This document shows, in pieces, positions 47,347 through 60,560 of a stretch of DNA of 64,000 nucleotides; position 1 is the first letter of the stretch; each line of letters starts with the position of its first letter. Made by a program: the position numbers and the translations under genes. The notes under the pieces are model-generated. The model worked only from the letters and a program-made list of their open reading frames with translations, was not told the DNA's origin and made no database searches. The stretch is from contig NZ_BMQM01000003.1 of the NCBI RefSeq assembly GCF_014648115.1, positions 62,001 to 126,000 on the forward strand. Direction: 5' to 3'. Source of the stretch: Deinococcus seoulensis. GTDB lineage: Bacteria > Deinococcota > Deinococci > Deinococcales > Deinococcaceae.

Positions 47347-49587
47347 TCAGGTGAACGTGAATTCGCCGTTCCGGACGCCCACCTTCACGCTTCCGCCGTC
47401 CTTCAGCCGCCCGAACAGCAGCTCGTCGGCCAGCGGACGCTTGAGGCGCGTCTCGATCACGCGGGCCAGCGGGCGCGCACCCATCGCCGGGTCGTACCCC
47501 AGTTCGGCCAGTCGCGCGCGGGCCGCCGCACTGACCGTGACCGTCACGCCCCGCCCGGCCAGTTGCGCCTGCAACTCCCGGATGAACTTGTCCACCACGC
47601 CGCCCATGACCGCCGCAGACAGCGGCGCGAAGTGCAGTACCGCGTCCAGGCGGTTACGGAACTCCGGCGTGAAGGTCCGTTTGACGGCCTCGGCCTCCTC
47701 GCCCGCGCGGCCCACCCGCCCGAAGCCCAGCGCGGGCCGTGACGCGTCGGCCGCCCCGGCGTTCGTGGTGAAGATCAGGATCAGGCCGCGTCCGTCCACC
47801 TTCTTGCCGGTGTGGTCGGTCAGGGTGCCGTGATCCATCAGTTGCAGGAAGACGTTGTACACGTCCGGGTGCGCCTTCTCGATCTCGTCGAGCAGCACCA
47901 CCGCGTGCGGGTGCCGCGCCACGGCGTCCGTCAGCAGGCCCCCCTGATCGAAACCCACGTAGCCGGGCGGCGCTCCGATCAGCCGGGCGACCGTGTGCGC
48001 CTCCTGGTACTCGCTCATGTCGAAGCGCGCCAGGTGAATGCCCAGCCGGTCGGCCAGCGCGCGGGCCAGTTCGGTCTTGCCCACCCCGGTCGGCCCGGCG
48101 AACAGGAACGCCCCCTGCGGTTTCTGCGGGTCGCGCAGGCCCGCGCGGGCCAGTTTCACGGCGCTTGCCACGGCGTCCACGGCCGCGTCCTGCCCGAACA
48201 CCCGCGCCCGCAGGTCCGCGCCCAGCGTCGCCAGTGACGTGACCTCCTCGGCCCGCACCGCGCCCAGCGGCACGCGCGCCATGCGGGCCACCGTGCCCTC
48301 GATGTCCGGCACGTCGATGGTGCCGCCCTTCCCCGTACTGCTGCGCGCCGCGCCGGACTCGTCGAGCACGTCGATGGCCTTGTCCGGCAGGAACCGGTCC
48401 CGCAGGTACCGCACCGAGAGCCCCACCGCCGCCTCCAGCGCGCCCGGCGTGAACGTCACCCCGTGATGCGCCTCGTAACGCCCGGACAGCCCCTGCACGA
48501 TCTTCAGGGCGTCCTCCTCGGACGGCTCGGGCACCTCGACCGTCTGGAACCGCCGCCACAACGCCCGGTCCTTCTCCAGGAAGCGCAGCTCGGCCGGCGT
48601 GGTCGCGCCCAGCACCCGCAGGCCATGCCCGTGCGCGCTGCCGCGTGCCAGCGCGGGCTTGAGGAGGTTCGCGGCGTCCACGTTCCCGCCCTCGGTCGCC
48701 CCGGCCCCCACCAGCGTGTGCAGCTCGTCGATGAACAGCACCGCGTTCCGCCCGTCCAGCGCCGAGAGGACCGCCTTCAGCCGCGCCTCGAAATCGCCCC
48801 GGTAGCGTGTGCCCGCCAGCAGGGCCCCCAGGTCCAGCGCGAACACGCTGGCGCCCTTCAGGAAGCCCGGCGCCCGCCCGTCCGCGATCCGCTGCGCCAG
48901 CCCCTCGGCCAGCGCGGTCTTGCCCACGCCCGGCTCGCCGACCAGCACCGGGTTGTTCTTCCCGCGCCGCGCCAGAATGTGCACCGTGCGCTCCAGTTCC
49001 GCCTCGCGCCCGATCACCGGATCGAACTGCCCGGCCCGCGCCAGTGCCGTCAGGTCCGACGCGTACGCCTCCAGCGGGTCCACCTCCGGCGCCGCGCCCT
49101 CAGCGCCGTCCGGGGCCGCGCCGTCCACGCCCGCCACGCGCCGCTCCCGTTCACGGCCCGGCACCTTCGCCGCCCCGTGAGACACGAAATTCAGCACGTC
49201 CAGCCGCGACGCCCCCTGCGCCTCGATGGCCGCGCGCGCCGGACTGTCCTCCTCCTCCAGCAGCTCGACCAGCACCCGCGCGCCGTCCGCCTCCTGCCCG
49301 CCCTTCCCGCTGGCGTGCAGTTGCAGCACCGCGCCCTCCACGACCCGGTGAACGCCCAGCGTGAAATCCGGCTCGGCGTCCGGCACGGCGTCCAGCGCCG
49401 ACAGCACAGACTGAAGATCGTCCCGCAACCGCTCCACGTCCACGCCCACGGCCAGCAGCGCCTCGCGGCCCTCCGGGTCGTGCGTCAGGGCCAGCAGCAG
49501 GTGCTCCAGCGTCACCAGCTCATGCCCCGCCTCCCGCGCGTAATCCGCCGCGCGGCCAATCGTCACCTGTAAGTGATCACTGATCAT
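47347..49587 (-). CDS. clpA: ATP-dependent Clp protease ATP-binding subunit ClpA
   Basis: The 746-aa AAA+ unfoldase feeds ClpP and pairs with ClpS for N-degron substrates. N-terminal double-Clp domain (HELVTLEHLLLALTHDPEG), first AAA module with Walker A GEPGVGKTALAEG and LFIDELHTLVGAGATEGG, second module with GPTGVGKTELARALADR. The ClpP-docking IGL-type loop appears as ALGFG after FTTNAG. The length fits ClpA and it lacks the ClpB middle domain. Its ATG overlaps the clpS stop (ATGA). Confidence 0.95.
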   Translation of the reverse strand: MISDHLQVTIGRAADYAREAGHELVTLEHLLLALTHDPEGREALLAVGVDVERLRDDLQSVLSALDAVPDAEPDFTLGVHRVVEGAVLQLHASGKGGQEADGARVLVELLEEEDSPARAAIEAQGASRLDVLNFVSHGAAKVPGRERERRVAGVDGAAPDGAEGAAPEVDPLEAYASDLTALARAGQFDPVIGREAELERTVHILARRGKNNPVLVGEPGVGKTALAEGLAQRIADGRAPGFLKGASVFALDLGALLAGTRYRGDFEARLKAVLSALDGRNAVLFIDELHTLVGAGATEGGNVDAANLLKPALARGSAHGHGLRVLGATTPAELRFLEKDRALWRRFQTVEVPEPSEEDALKIVQGLSGRYEAHHGVTFTPGALEAAVGLSVRYLRDRFLPDKAIDVLDESGAARSSTGKGGTIDVPDIEGTVARMARVPLGAVRAEEVTSLATLGADLRARVFGQDAAVDAVASAVKLARAGLRDPQKPQGAFLFAGPTGVGKTELARALADRLGIHLARFDMSEYQEAHTVARLIGAPPGYVGFDQGGLLTDAVARHPHAVVLLDEIEKAHPDVYNVFLQLMDHGTLTDHTGKKVDGRGLILIFTTNAGAADASRPALGFGRVGRAGEEAEAVKRTFTPEFRNRLDAVLHFAPLSAAVMGGVVDKFIRELQAQLAGRGVTVTVSAAARARLAELGYDPAMGARPLARVIETRLKRPLADELLFGRLKDGGSVKVGVRNGEFTFT

Positions 49588-49901
49588 TCGCCCGCCTCCG
49601 GTTCGGCCACCACGCGCAGCGGGAATCCCTCGTGCCGCGCGGCCGCCATCACCTGCGCCACTTTCGTCTCGGCCACGTCCCGCGAGTACACGCCCGCCAC
49701 GCCCTGCCCCTTGTGATGCACGGCCAGCATGATCAGCTCGGCCTCCTGTTCGGACTTGCGGAAGAAGCGGCGCAGCACCTCCACCACGAATTCCATCGGG
49801 GTGTAATCGTCGTTCAGCAGCAGTACCCGGAACAGGCGGGGCCGCTGCGTTCGCGTGCGCTCCAGCGTCTGGGTTCCAGAGTCAAGGTCCCGGCGTGTCA
49901 T
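49584..49901 (-). CDS. clpS: Clp protease adaptor ClpS
   Basis: The 105-aa adaptor delivers proteins with destabilising N-terminal residues to ClpA. The substrate pocket motif RVLLLNDDYTPMEFVVEVLR and the ClpA-contacting HHKGQGVAGVYSRDVAETKV are present. The N-terminal 20 residues are the flexible extension. The ATG is seven bases after TACACT. Operon clpS-clpA with a four-base overlap. Confidence 0.95.
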   Translation of the reverse strand: MTRRDLDSGTQTLERTRTQRPRLFRVLLLNDDYTPMEFVVEVLRRFFRKSEQEAELIMLAVHHKGQGVAGVYSRDVAETKVAQVMAAARHEGFPLRVVAEPEAGE

Positions 49902-49972
49902 GCCGCCGAGTGTAGCGGCCCCGCGCCGCCCCTGCCGGAGCGGGCGTCACGGTCCAGCGGGGCAGATCGAGA

Positions 49973-50009
49973 GGCCGCGCCCCCTCCGGTGGGGGAGGGG
50001 GCGCGGCGC
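49973..50009. terminator. Hairpin between clpS and the LEA-like gene
   Basis: A GC stem of GCCGCGCCCCCTCC type pairs with GGAGGGGGCGCGGC around a short loop. It lies 15 bp after the LEA-like gene's stop, in that gene's direction. No T run follows. Confidence 0.6.
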
Positions 50010-50023
50010 TGGCAGAAAATGGA

Positions 50024-50581
50024 TCAGGATTTCTTGGCGTCGCGGGCAGCACCCTTGACGTCGTTGGCGGCCTTGGTGGCGTCGGCCTTCACCTCGGCGA
50101 CCTTGGCCTGCGCGTCGGCCTTGACCTCGGCGGCCTTGTCGGCAGCGGCGTCCTTCGCGTCGGCAGCGGCGTCCCTGGCCTTGTCAGCCACGTCGGCGGC
50201 CTTGTCGCTGGCGGTCGCGGCGGTGTCCCTGGCGGCGTCGGCGGCTTTGCCGGAGGCGTCGGCCACGGCGCCTTTCACGTCACCGGCGACTTCCTTGACC
50301 TTGTCGGCGGCGGCCTGCGCGCCACCGGCGGCGGCGTCCTTGACCTCGCCTGCCTTGTCGGCAATCACGGCCCCGGCGTCCTTGGCGGCGTCCTTCGTCT
50401 TCTCCCAGCTCTTGGTGACGCTCTGGCCGACGTCCTGCGCGGCGTCCTTGAGGCCCAGGTCCGCCAGTTTGGCGTCCAGGGCGCGGCGGTTCTGCTCACG
50501 GCTGAAGTAGTAAGCGCCGGCGCCCACCAGGGCACCCAGGACCAGCAGACGTTTCACGGGAAAATGACGATCACTTTTCAT
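50024..50581 (-). CDS. LEA-like repeat protein with N-terminal membrane segment
   Basis: A 185-aa protein: one membrane segment (LLVLGALVGAGAYYF), then about 150 residues of Ala/Lys/Asp/Glu-rich 11-mer-like repeats (for example AADKAAEVKADAQAKVAEVK) with no aromatic residues, as in group 3 late-embryogenesis-abundant proteins that protect during drying. D. radiodurans has LEA-type proteins with a role in desiccation tolerance; orthology here is not tested. The ATG follows TAGGCT by seven bases. YtxH-like stress proteins are the alternative reading. Confidence 0.8.
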   Translation of the reverse strand: MKSDRHFPVKRLLVLGALVGAGAYYFSREQNRRALDAKLADLGLKDAAQDVGQSVTKSWEKTKDAAKDAGAVIADKAGEVKDAAAGGAQAAADKVKEVAGDVKGAVADASGKAADAARDTAATASDKAADVADKARDAAADAKDAAADKAAEVKADAQAKVAEVKADATKAANDVKGAARDAKKS

Positions 50582-50676
50582 GAGAGTCAGCCTACGCCCC
50601 GCTCATCTGTGCAGGATGAGCCACGATTCAGGGGCAGTTCACGCCCCCGCCGTTCCCCGCGCGGACCGCCGGGCGT

Positions 50677-51048
50677 TCAGAGCAGACCCAGGCGGCGCGC
50701 CAGTTCACGCCCCAGCACCCATTCCTCGGGTTCCTCGGTGTCCTCCACGCGCACCAGCACGCACTCGCGGCCCAGGTAGAACGCCACGATCTTCTCCCAG
50801 GCTTCATCCTCGGTGTCGGCCGTCTCCTCGATGTCCTCCAGGGTGCCCCACACGTCGCCGTCCACGTCGGCGCTGCGCAGCGCCTCGGCGTGCCCGCTGA
50901 GCACGTAGGCGTCCACGGCCTCGTCCCGGCGGTACGATTCGCCCTCCTGGCGCAGGTCCAGGCGTTCATCCCGTTCGAACAGGCTGTCCAGGAAGGCGTC
51001 CCACTGCCCGGCACTCAGGGTTATCACGTCGCGTCGCTCGTCACTCAC
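50677..51048 (-). CDS. Hypothetical acidic protein (123 aa)
   Basis: A 123-aa soluble, strongly acidic protein ([20 protein letters not shown], then [20 protein letters not shown]) ending [16 protein letters not shown]. No motif or family is recognised. The GTG at 51048 is six bases after TACACT, so the upstream in-frame extension is rejected. It is divergent from the DUF1517 gene; the two -10 elements face each other within a 95-bp gap. Confidence 0.72.
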   Translation of the reverse strand: MSDERRDVITLSAGQWDAFLDSLFERDERLDLRQEGESYRRDEAVDAYVLSGHAEALRSADVDGDVWGTLEDIEETADTEDEAWEKIVAFYLGRECVLVRVEDTEEPEEWVLGRELARRLGLL

Positions 51049-51143
51049 GCGGGCAGTGTACCCGCCCCGCACACCCGCGCATGAAGCCCGCCCAAAGACC
51101 CGCCCCTGGAACGCCCCGCCGCGCCGACCCGTACACTGCACCC

Positions 51144-52118
51144 ATGCAGCCCGCCCAACTCAGTCCCGGCGTCCGTCGCCCCCTCCTTCTGAGCGCCCTG
51201 CTGCTGACGCTGCTGGCCCTGACGGTTCTGCTGCTCACTCCTGCCCACGCGCAGTCCGGCGGGGGTTTCGGCGGTAGTTCCCGCAGCTCCGGTGGTTCCA
51301 GCAGCTCCGGAGGTGGGTACAGCGGCGGCAGCTCCAGCCGGGGCGGCGGGTACAGCGGCGGCGGCTATAGCGGAGGCGGGTACAGCGGCCCGATCATCAT
51401 CAACGGCGGCGGCGGGTACGGGTACAGCAGCGGTGGCGGCGGCGGCCTGATCACCATGATCATCTTCGGCGTGGTGATCTTCGTGGTGATCAGCAGCATG
51501 CGCCGCAGCCTCGGCGGGGGCGGCAAGGGCCTCGCCGGGCTCAGCGGGACCGCGCAGGCCGTCAGCGTGCAACTGCTGCTGGCCGAGGGTGACGAGGTCA
51601 AACGCGCCCTGCAACGCGTCGCGCAGAACGGCGACCCCGACACCAACGCCGGACTGACCCGCATGATGCAGGAAGCCGCGCTGGTTGCGCTGCGCCACCC
51701 GGAACGCTGGGTGTACGGCAACGTGCAGCGCGCCCAGGGCTCCGCGAGCACCGCCGACAGTCAGGTGGGCGCCTGGGCCACCGAGGCCCGCGCCGCCTTC
51801 ACCGAGCAGACCACCAGCAACTACCAGAACCGCGACCCCAACAGCGGCTACGCCCGCCGCGACGACTACACCTTCAAGCACGACGCCGCCGACCAGTACC
51901 TCGCCGTGACGCTGGCCGTCGCCGCACATACCCTGGCCGCCCTGCCGCCCGCCGGAGCCACCAACGCCGCCGAGGCCCGCGCCGCCCTGAGCGCCATCAG
52001 CGCCGTCGCGCCCGGCGACCTGATCCGCGCCGAGGTCGTCTGGAGCCCCGACGCCGAGGGTGAATTCCTCAGCGAGGACGAGGCCATCCAGAAGTACCCC
52101 AACCTGACCCGCCTGTAA
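51144..52118 (+). CDS. DUF1517-like membrane protein with Gly/Ser-rich segment
   Basis: The 324-aa protein has a signal or anchor ([20 protein letters not shown]), a Gly/Ser/Tyr-rich stretch of repeating YSGGG units (about residues 38-85), a second membrane segment ([18 protein letters not shown]) and a soluble C-terminal domain ([20 protein letters not shown] to YPNLTRL) as in DUF1517 proteins. The family is also found in cyanobacteria and plants; function unknown. The ATG is six bases after TACACT. Confidence 0.8.
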   Translation: MQPAQLSPGVRRPLLLSALLLTLLALTVLLLTPAHAQSGGGFGGSSRSSGGSSSSGGGYSGGSSSRGGGYSGGGYSGGGYSGPIIINGGGGYGYSSGGGGGLITMIIFGVVIFVVISSMRRSLGGGGKGLAGLSGTAQAVSVQLLLAEGDEVKRALQRVAQNGDPDTNAGLTRMMQEAALVALRHPERWVYGNVQRAQGSASTADSQVGAWATEARAAFTEQTTSNYQNRDPNSGYARRDDYTFKHDAADQYLAVTLAVAAHTLAALPPAGATNAAEARAALSAISAVAPGDLIRAEVVWSPDAEGEFLSEDEAIQKYPNLTRL

Positions 52119-52153
52119 CGGCCTTCGACTAACGGCCTCCAACCCATCTGCCC

Positions 52154-52185
52154 GGCCAGACTGTTCAGCGTCAGACAGTCCGGCC
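52154..52185 (+). terminator. Hairpin after the DUF1517 gene
   Basis: GGCC-A-GACTGT pairs with ACAGTC-C-GGCC around a 10-base loop, 36 bp after the stop. No T run. Confidence 0.45.
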
Positions 52186-52210
52186 CTCGCGTGCGCCCGT
52201 ATCCTCACGC

Positions 52211-52537
52211 ATGGCCCGCCGGTCCCCCGCACCCACCTGGCCCCCGCCACCCAGCCCCGCGCCCACCTGCGCCCTGTGCGGCCGGGCCGTGCCGAACCTG
52301 ACCGAACACCACCTGCTGCCCCGCTCGCAGGGCCGCCGCCAGGGCGTGCGCGTGGCCGACCTGCCCACCACGCTGCTGTGCCGCCCCTGCCACAGTTTCC
52401 TGCACCGCACCTTCAGCAACGCCGAACTGGCCCGCGACTACCAGGACATCGGTGCGCTGCGCGCCCACCCGGACGTGCAGCGCTTCGTGCGCTGGCTCCG
52501 CACGCAACCCGCCAGCAAGGGCGTGCGGGTGCGCTGA
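52211..52537 (+). CDS. HNH nuclease-fold protein (108 aa)
   Basis: A small treble-clef protein: [20 protein letters not shown] gives the first Cys pair and the EHH of the HNH motif, and [16 protein letters not shown] gives the second Cys pair and the final His. Proteins like this are either nicking nucleases or inactive nucleic-acid binders. No methyltransferase or toxin partner adjoins it. The ATG is five bases after TATCCT. Its TGA stop overlaps a lone family A terminus. Confidence 0.8.
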   Translation: MARRSPAPTWPPPPSPAPTCALCGRAVPNLTEHHLLPRSQGRRQGVRVADLPTTLLCRPCHSFLHRTFSNAELARDYQDIGALRAHPDVQRFVRWLRTQPASKGVRVR

Positions 52538-52549
52538 TACGGACTCCGG
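52537..52549 (+). repeat. Solo family A terminus at a stop codon
   Basis: ATACGGACTCCGG, the family A end, begins at the last base of the HNH gene's TGA. No other part of the repeat follows. Confidence 0.65.
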
Positions 52550-52553
52550 GAAG

Positions 52554-52583
52554 TGGCCCGCCTCTGCGGTGCAGGGCGGGCCA
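52554..52583. terminator. Terminator between HNH and cytochrome genes
   Basis: TGGCCCGCC and GGCGGGCCA form a 9-bp stem followed by TT, between convergent genes. Confidence 0.65.
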
Positions 52584-52595
52584 TTCCCCGGTGCG

Positions 52596-53342
52596 TCACT
52601 TCAGGGTGGCGACGTACGCGGCGACGGCGTTCAGGTCGGCGTCGGTCATGGGCGCCAGGGCAATGTGCATGGCGTCCGGGTAGGGAATGCCGGTCACGGG
52701 ACCGCTCTTGTAGGCCCGCAGTTGCTCCAGGACGGACGCGGCGGTGCGGCCCGTGATGGCGGGCACGCCCACGGCCTCGGCCCCTGCGCCGGTCTCGCCG
52801 TGGCAGACCGCGCAGGCGATCACGCCGCGCGCCGCCGCGCCCACCTGATACAGGGTCTCGCCGGTGGGGGCGGCTCCCGTCGCGGGCGGAGTCGCGGGTG
52901 GGGTGGTGGGCGGCGCGGGTTCCGTGGTCGGTGGGGGAGTCGCCGGGACGGGGGTGGGGGCCGGAGCGGCCGCCGGGGCGCTGCTGTCGCCGGAGTAGAA
53001 GGCCGCGATATCCACGATGTCCTGGTCGCTCAGGCGCGAGGCGACGTTCTGCATGGTGCCGTTCGGCCGGGTTTTCGCGCGGAACGCCAGGAGTGCGGTG
53101 CGGATCTGCGGGGCTGGCTGGCCCTTCAGGACCGGGGCGCGCCCGGTGGGGGCGTGGCAGCCGGCGCAGCCGCCGCTGAGGGTCTCGCCACGCGCGGCGC
53201 TGGGCGTCAGGGCCGCCAGGGCGCTGTCGGTGGTGGCCGGAGTGGTGGTCGGAGAGGTGGCCGTCTGCGCCAGGACCACCGGAGCGCCGAGGGCCAGCAG
53301 GCCGGGAAGAAGGAACCGTGAGAGCCGTTCGCGTGTCTGCAT
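52596..53342 (-). CDS. Dihaem c-type cytochrome
   Basis: The 248-aa precursor has a signal sequence (LLPGLLALGAPVVLAQ), a first cytochrome c domain with GGCAGCHAPTG and candidate Met ligand NGTMQNV, a Pro/Ala/Thr-rich linker of about 45 residues, and a second domain with CAVCHGETGAG and Met in PDAMHIALAPM. This two-domain form resembles cytochrome c4 type electron carriers. GGAGGT precedes the ATG at 53342. It acts outside the cytoplasmic membrane; redox partners are not in the window. Confidence 0.9.
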   Translation of the reverse strand: MQTRERLSRFLLPGLLALGAPVVLAQTATSPTTTPATTDSALAALTPSAARGETLSGGCAGCHAPTGRAPVLKGQPAPQIRTALLAFRAKTRPNGTMQNVASRLSDQDIVDIAAFYSGDSSAPAAAPAPTPVPATPPPTTEPAPPTTPPATPPATGAAPTGETLYQVGAAARGVIACAVCHGETGAGAEAVGVPAITGRTAASVLEQLRAYKSGPVTGIPYPDAMHIALAPMTDADLNAVAAYVATLK

Positions 53343-53486
53343 GTGCCTGACCTCCACTCTGAGAAGAACGCCGTGTGCCTGCCGAACCGATGATCCCGCA
53401 ACTGAATTGCTTGTTGAAACGTGCAGATAGTGTACGCCTTCTCACGGTTCAGTGCAGCGCGAACCCGCCCCCGGGCGCACCCAGGG

Positions 53487-54314
53487 TCAGTGGACGACCC
53501 GTTCACCCGTCACGGCGGCCTGTGCCGGCCCCACGGGCAGCCAGCGGCGCAGCAGCAGCGGCACGCCCTCGGCCGCCACCAGCACCAGCAGCGCGTACCG
53601 CAGCGCCCGCACCAGCCCGACCTCCTTGATCCCGTCCGGCAGCGCCCCCAGCCCGAAGTACACCGCGAACACCACCACCAGCCCGGCCACCGCCACGATC
53701 AGGCGGCCGCTCACCGTCGTGGGCGGCGTGAAGCGCGGCTGCACGAACCAGAACCCGGCCGCCATGCCCAGCCCCGCTGCGAACTCGCGCGGCGTCCCGG
53801 CGGGCAGCAGCGCCGCCACGATCAACGCGCCCAGCGGCGGCGCCCAGCGCAGCGCGCCGCCCTGCGGGAAGGTCACGCGGGCCGCCACCAGCGCGAACAG
53901 CGCGCCCAGCGTCAGGCCCACGATCACGTCACTGGGGTAGTGCACGTTCAGGACCAGCCGCGACGCGGCAATCAGCACGATCAGCGCGGCGGCCGCCCAG
54001 GTCACCCACGGGCGGCGCAGTTGCAGCGCCACGCCGCCCCACAGGGTCGCGGCCATCTGCGAGTGCCCGCTCGGCAGGCCCGGCCCGCCCGCCGTGGCCC
54101 GCGCCGCCTCCGACGCGGCCGCCGGGTCGTTCGTGAACGGGCGCGGCAGGTTCAGGCCGTACTTCAGCGCGGCGTTCACCAGGTAACTCAGCGCGAACGC
54201 CGTGCCCAGGTTCCGGCCGCCGCGCGGACTGACCAGCCATGTGTACAGTGCGAGTGCCACGATAAAAACCTCGTCGCGTCCCAGGTTCGTGACGGCCAGC
54301 CAGAAAGATTCCAT
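53487..54314 (-). CDS. PAP2 family membrane phosphatase
   Basis: A 275-aa integral membrane phosphatase. The three-part signature is present: KYGLNLPRP, then [10 protein letters not shown], then [16 protein letters not shown], with His and Arg residues for a phospho-His mechanism. About six to eight membrane segments. It may dephosphorylate undecaprenyl pyrophosphate, phosphatidate or related lipids. The ATG at 54314 begins a good N-terminal amphipathic stretch; the very long in-frame extension to 55268 is antisense to the ABC gene and rejected. Confidence 0.9.
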   Translation of the reverse strand: MESFWLAVTNLGRDEVFIVALALYTWLVSPRGGRNLGTAFALSYLVNAALKYGLNLPRPFTNDPAAASEAARATAGGPGLPSGHSQMAATLWGGVALQLRRPWVTWAAAALIVLIAASRLVLNVHYPSDVIVGLTLGALFALVAARVTFPQGGALRWAPPLGALIVAALLPAGTPREFAAGLGMAAGFWFVQPRFTPPTTVSGRLIVAVAGLVVVFAVYFGLGALPDGIKEVGLVRALRYALLVLVAAEGVPLLLRRWLPVGPAQAAVTGERVVH

Positions 54315-54416
54315 GATGCCCGTATTGTGACCCAACCCGCGCGCGGGGGTACACCCGGCCGGGCGGGTGGGGGCAGAGGATGCGCGGCCGCCTGTCTGGA
54401 CAGTAAACTGAGGGGT

Positions 54417-55994
<1,578 letters not shown>

Positions 55995-56005
55995 CAGGGT
56001 AGAAG

Positions 56006-56055
56006 GGGAGTGGGCAGTGGAACGGAGGCAGGCCGCCGGGCCACTGCCCACTCCC
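56006..56055 (+). terminator. Terminator after the ABC ATPase gene
   Basis: GGGAGTGGGCAGTGG and CCACTGCCCACTCCC form a perfect 15-bp stem with a 20-base loop; AACAGGG/CCCTGTT extends it. Confidence 0.75.
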
Positions 56056-56068
56056 TGTTGCCCTCCTC

Positions 56069-56204
56069 ATACGGGTTCCGTTTGTTTCGCCAACAATCCG
56101 GAACTTCACCGCCCCTGCCGGCTCCACGTCCGGAACCCGTTTTGCTCCCACTCGCTCCGCTCGGATCGAACGGGCTTTGCAGCCCATTCAATCGGAGTCC
56201 GTAT
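56069..56204 (-). repeat. Family A dispersed repeat, full copy 6
   Basis: A 136-bp copy in reverse orientation between the ABC and EamA genes. Its right end shares a base with the EamA stop codon (TGATACGG on the minus strand). Confidence 0.95.
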
Positions 56205-57118
56205 CAGTTCACGGGGTCCGGTTCGCCGTGAGGGGCGGCCTTGCCGGTCAGGTTGATCCCGGCACTCGCCGCGATCACGCAGACCAGCGCCGCCCACTGC
56301 GCTGGCCCCAGGCGCTCGCCGAGGAACAGCAGGCCGCTGAGCGCCGCGATGGCCGGCTCGACGCTCATCATCACGCCGAAAATGCGGGCGGGAATGGCGC
56401 GCAGGGCACGCATCTCCAGCGTGTACGGCAGGGCGCTGGACAGCACCGCCACACCCAGGCCCAGCAGCAGCGTACCCGGAGCGAGCAGGCGCGTTCCCGC
56501 CTCGGCCACCCCGAATGGCAGTGTGATGAGTGCCGCGACGATCATGCCGCCCACCACGCCGGTCGTGCCGGGCACGCGCCGCCCGACCGCGCCGCCCGCC
56601 AGGATGTACAGCGCCCAGAACGCCCCGGCCAGCAGCGCCAGCCCGATACCTGCCGCAGGGACGGGCGCGTGCGCCCCGCCGGTCAGGAGTTCCCCCAGCG
56701 GCGAGATCAGCGCGATGCCCAGCGCGGCCAGCAGCACCCACGCCACGTCGATGGCGCGGCGCGACAGGATCAGTGACAGCGTGAGCGGCCCGATGAACTC
56801 CAGCGTGACGGCCAGCCCCAGCGGCAGGAACCGCAGCGCCTCGTAGAACGCGAGGTTCATCAGGCCCAGCGCCGCGCCGTACGGCACGATGGCCGCCCAG
56901 TCGGCCCGCGTCAGCTGCCGCAGTCGGGGGCGCAGCACCAGCGTCAGCAGCGCGGCGGCCAGCGTCACGCGCACCGTGGTCGTCCCGGCCGCGCCCAGCG
57001 TGGGGAACAGCGTCTTGGCGAACGCCGCGCCGCCCTGAATGCTCAGCATGGCCAGCAGCAGGGCCGGAATGGGCGGCAGGCCCGGTCGGAAACGGGCAGC
57101 GGGACGGGCAGCAGTCAT
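56204..57118 (-). CDS. EamA family transporter (RhtA-like exporter)
   Basis: A 304-aa drug/metabolite-type transporter with ten membrane segments in two EamA repeats (the first from LLLAMLSIQGGAAFAKTLF, the second from IGLALLAGAFWALYILAGG). The pattern FGVMMSVEPAIAALSGLLFL is typical of RhtA-like threonine/homoserine exporters. The ATG at 57118 is seven bases after TCTAAT; a start three codons upstream is less likely. The substrate is inferred, not proved. Confidence 0.88.
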   Translation of the reverse strand: MTAARPAARFRPGLPPIPALLLAMLSIQGGAAFAKTLFPTLGAAGTTTVRVTLAAALLTLVLRPRLRQLTRADWAAIVPYGAALGLMNLAFYEALRFLPLGLAVTLEFIGPLTLSLILSRRAIDVAWVLLAALGIALISPLGELLTGGAHAPVPAAGIGLALLAGAFWALYILAGGAVGRRVPGTTGVVGGMIVAALITLPFGVAEAGTRLLAPGTLLLGLGVAVLSSALPYTLEMRALRAIPARIFGVMMSVEPAIAALSGLLFLGERLGPAQWAALVCVIAASAGINLTGKAAPHGEPDPVN

Positions 57119-57222
57119 GCCGGGCATTAGACCACCTGCCCGGCTGCGCTCCGGTGGCGGGCGCTAGAAGTCGCCCTGGGCGCGTCTGCACTGCCGGGAC
57201 GCACACGCTGCCAGGACACGCG

Positions 57223-57735
57223 TCAGTCCTGCCCCGGCTCCGTCTGTCCCTGTTCAATCTGTTCCTGCGCGGCCTTCCGTTCGGCCAGCACGCGCCCGGC
57301 GATGTTGAAGCCGTTCAGTCCGGCAGGCACCCCGGCGTAGATGGCCACCTGATGCAGCACGTCGCTCAGGTCGCGTTCGCTGACGCCGCTGTTGGCGGTG
57401 GCGCGCACGTGCCCTTCCAGTTCACGGTCGCGGCCCAGCGCCGCCAGGATGCCCAGCGTGACCATGTGCCGCTCGCGGTCCGTCAGGCCGCCGCGCCCCC
57501 ACACGGCCCCCCAGGCGTACTCGGTCAGGAACCGCTGGTAGTCCGCGCCGAAGGCCTCCGGGTCGCCCGCGAAGGCGCGGTCCACGAAGCCCTGCCCCAT
57601 GATCTGCGCCCGCCGCTGCTTGCCGAGCTTCAGCATGTCACTGTCAGGCGTCTGGCTGCCAGGAGTCGGGCTGTCGAGAGTCTGGCCGCCGTGGCTCGGG
57701 GTGGGGTGTTCGCTGCCGTCTGTCTGGTCGCTCAT
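57223..57735 (-). CDS. Carboxymuconolactone decarboxylase (AhpD-fold) family protein
   Basis: The 170-aa protein has a Pro/Ser-rich N-terminus (about 35 residues) and an all-helical CMD core: YAWGAVWGRGGLTDRERHMV, LGILAALGRDRELEGHVRAT, SGVSERDLSDVLHQVAIYAG and PAGLNGFNIA. The Cys pair of AhpD peroxidases is absent, so it is closer to 4-carboxymuconolactone decarboxylase (PcaC); no other protocatechuate genes are present to support that pathway. The ATG follows TAGCGT by five bases. Confidence 0.88.
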   Translation of the reverse strand: MSDQTDGSEHPTPSHGGQTLDSPTPGSQTPDSDMLKLGKQRRAQIMGQGFVDRAFAGDPEAFGADYQRFLTEYAWGAVWGRGGLTDRERHMVTLGILAALGRDRELEGHVRATANSGVSERDLSDVLHQVAIYAGVPAGLNGFNIAGRVLAERKAAQEQIEQGQTEPGQD

Positions 57736-57826
57736 GCCCCACGCTACCCGCTGGGGTGATGCTCCGGGTATGGCCGAGCTGTCACCCCGTGCAGGGCAGC
57801 AGGGCGCGGCGGCCGGGCACAACGGC

Positions 57827-57854
57827 ACCCCCCCGCCGGACTGGGCGGGGGGGT
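57827..57854. terminator. Hairpin downstream of glgP
   Basis: ACCCCCCCGCC and GGCGGGGGGGT form an 11-bp stem around a six-base loop, 53 bp beyond the glgP stop in its direction of transcription. Confidence 0.6.
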
Positions 57855-57906
57855 CCGTGGCGCCGGGTCAGCGGCAGCTCAGCTTGGTCTGCTCAGGCCT
57901 ACTTGC

Positions 57907-60423
<2,517 letters not shown>

Positions 60424-60560
60424 ACCAGATGAGCTTACACCACACACTTCCCGCTCACCTAAAAGCGCCGCGTGCGTGCAGGACGGCCAGAACGAACGCC
60501 TGTTTAGACAGCTGCCGGGGGCGTGGTCCCCCCCCGTTCACGCCTGGCCCGCATGTCACG

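Noticed and set aside
52211..52537. Restriction-modification or homing endonuclease system.
   Set aside because: The HNH protein stands alone with no methyltransferase, specificity subunit, intron or intein nearby.
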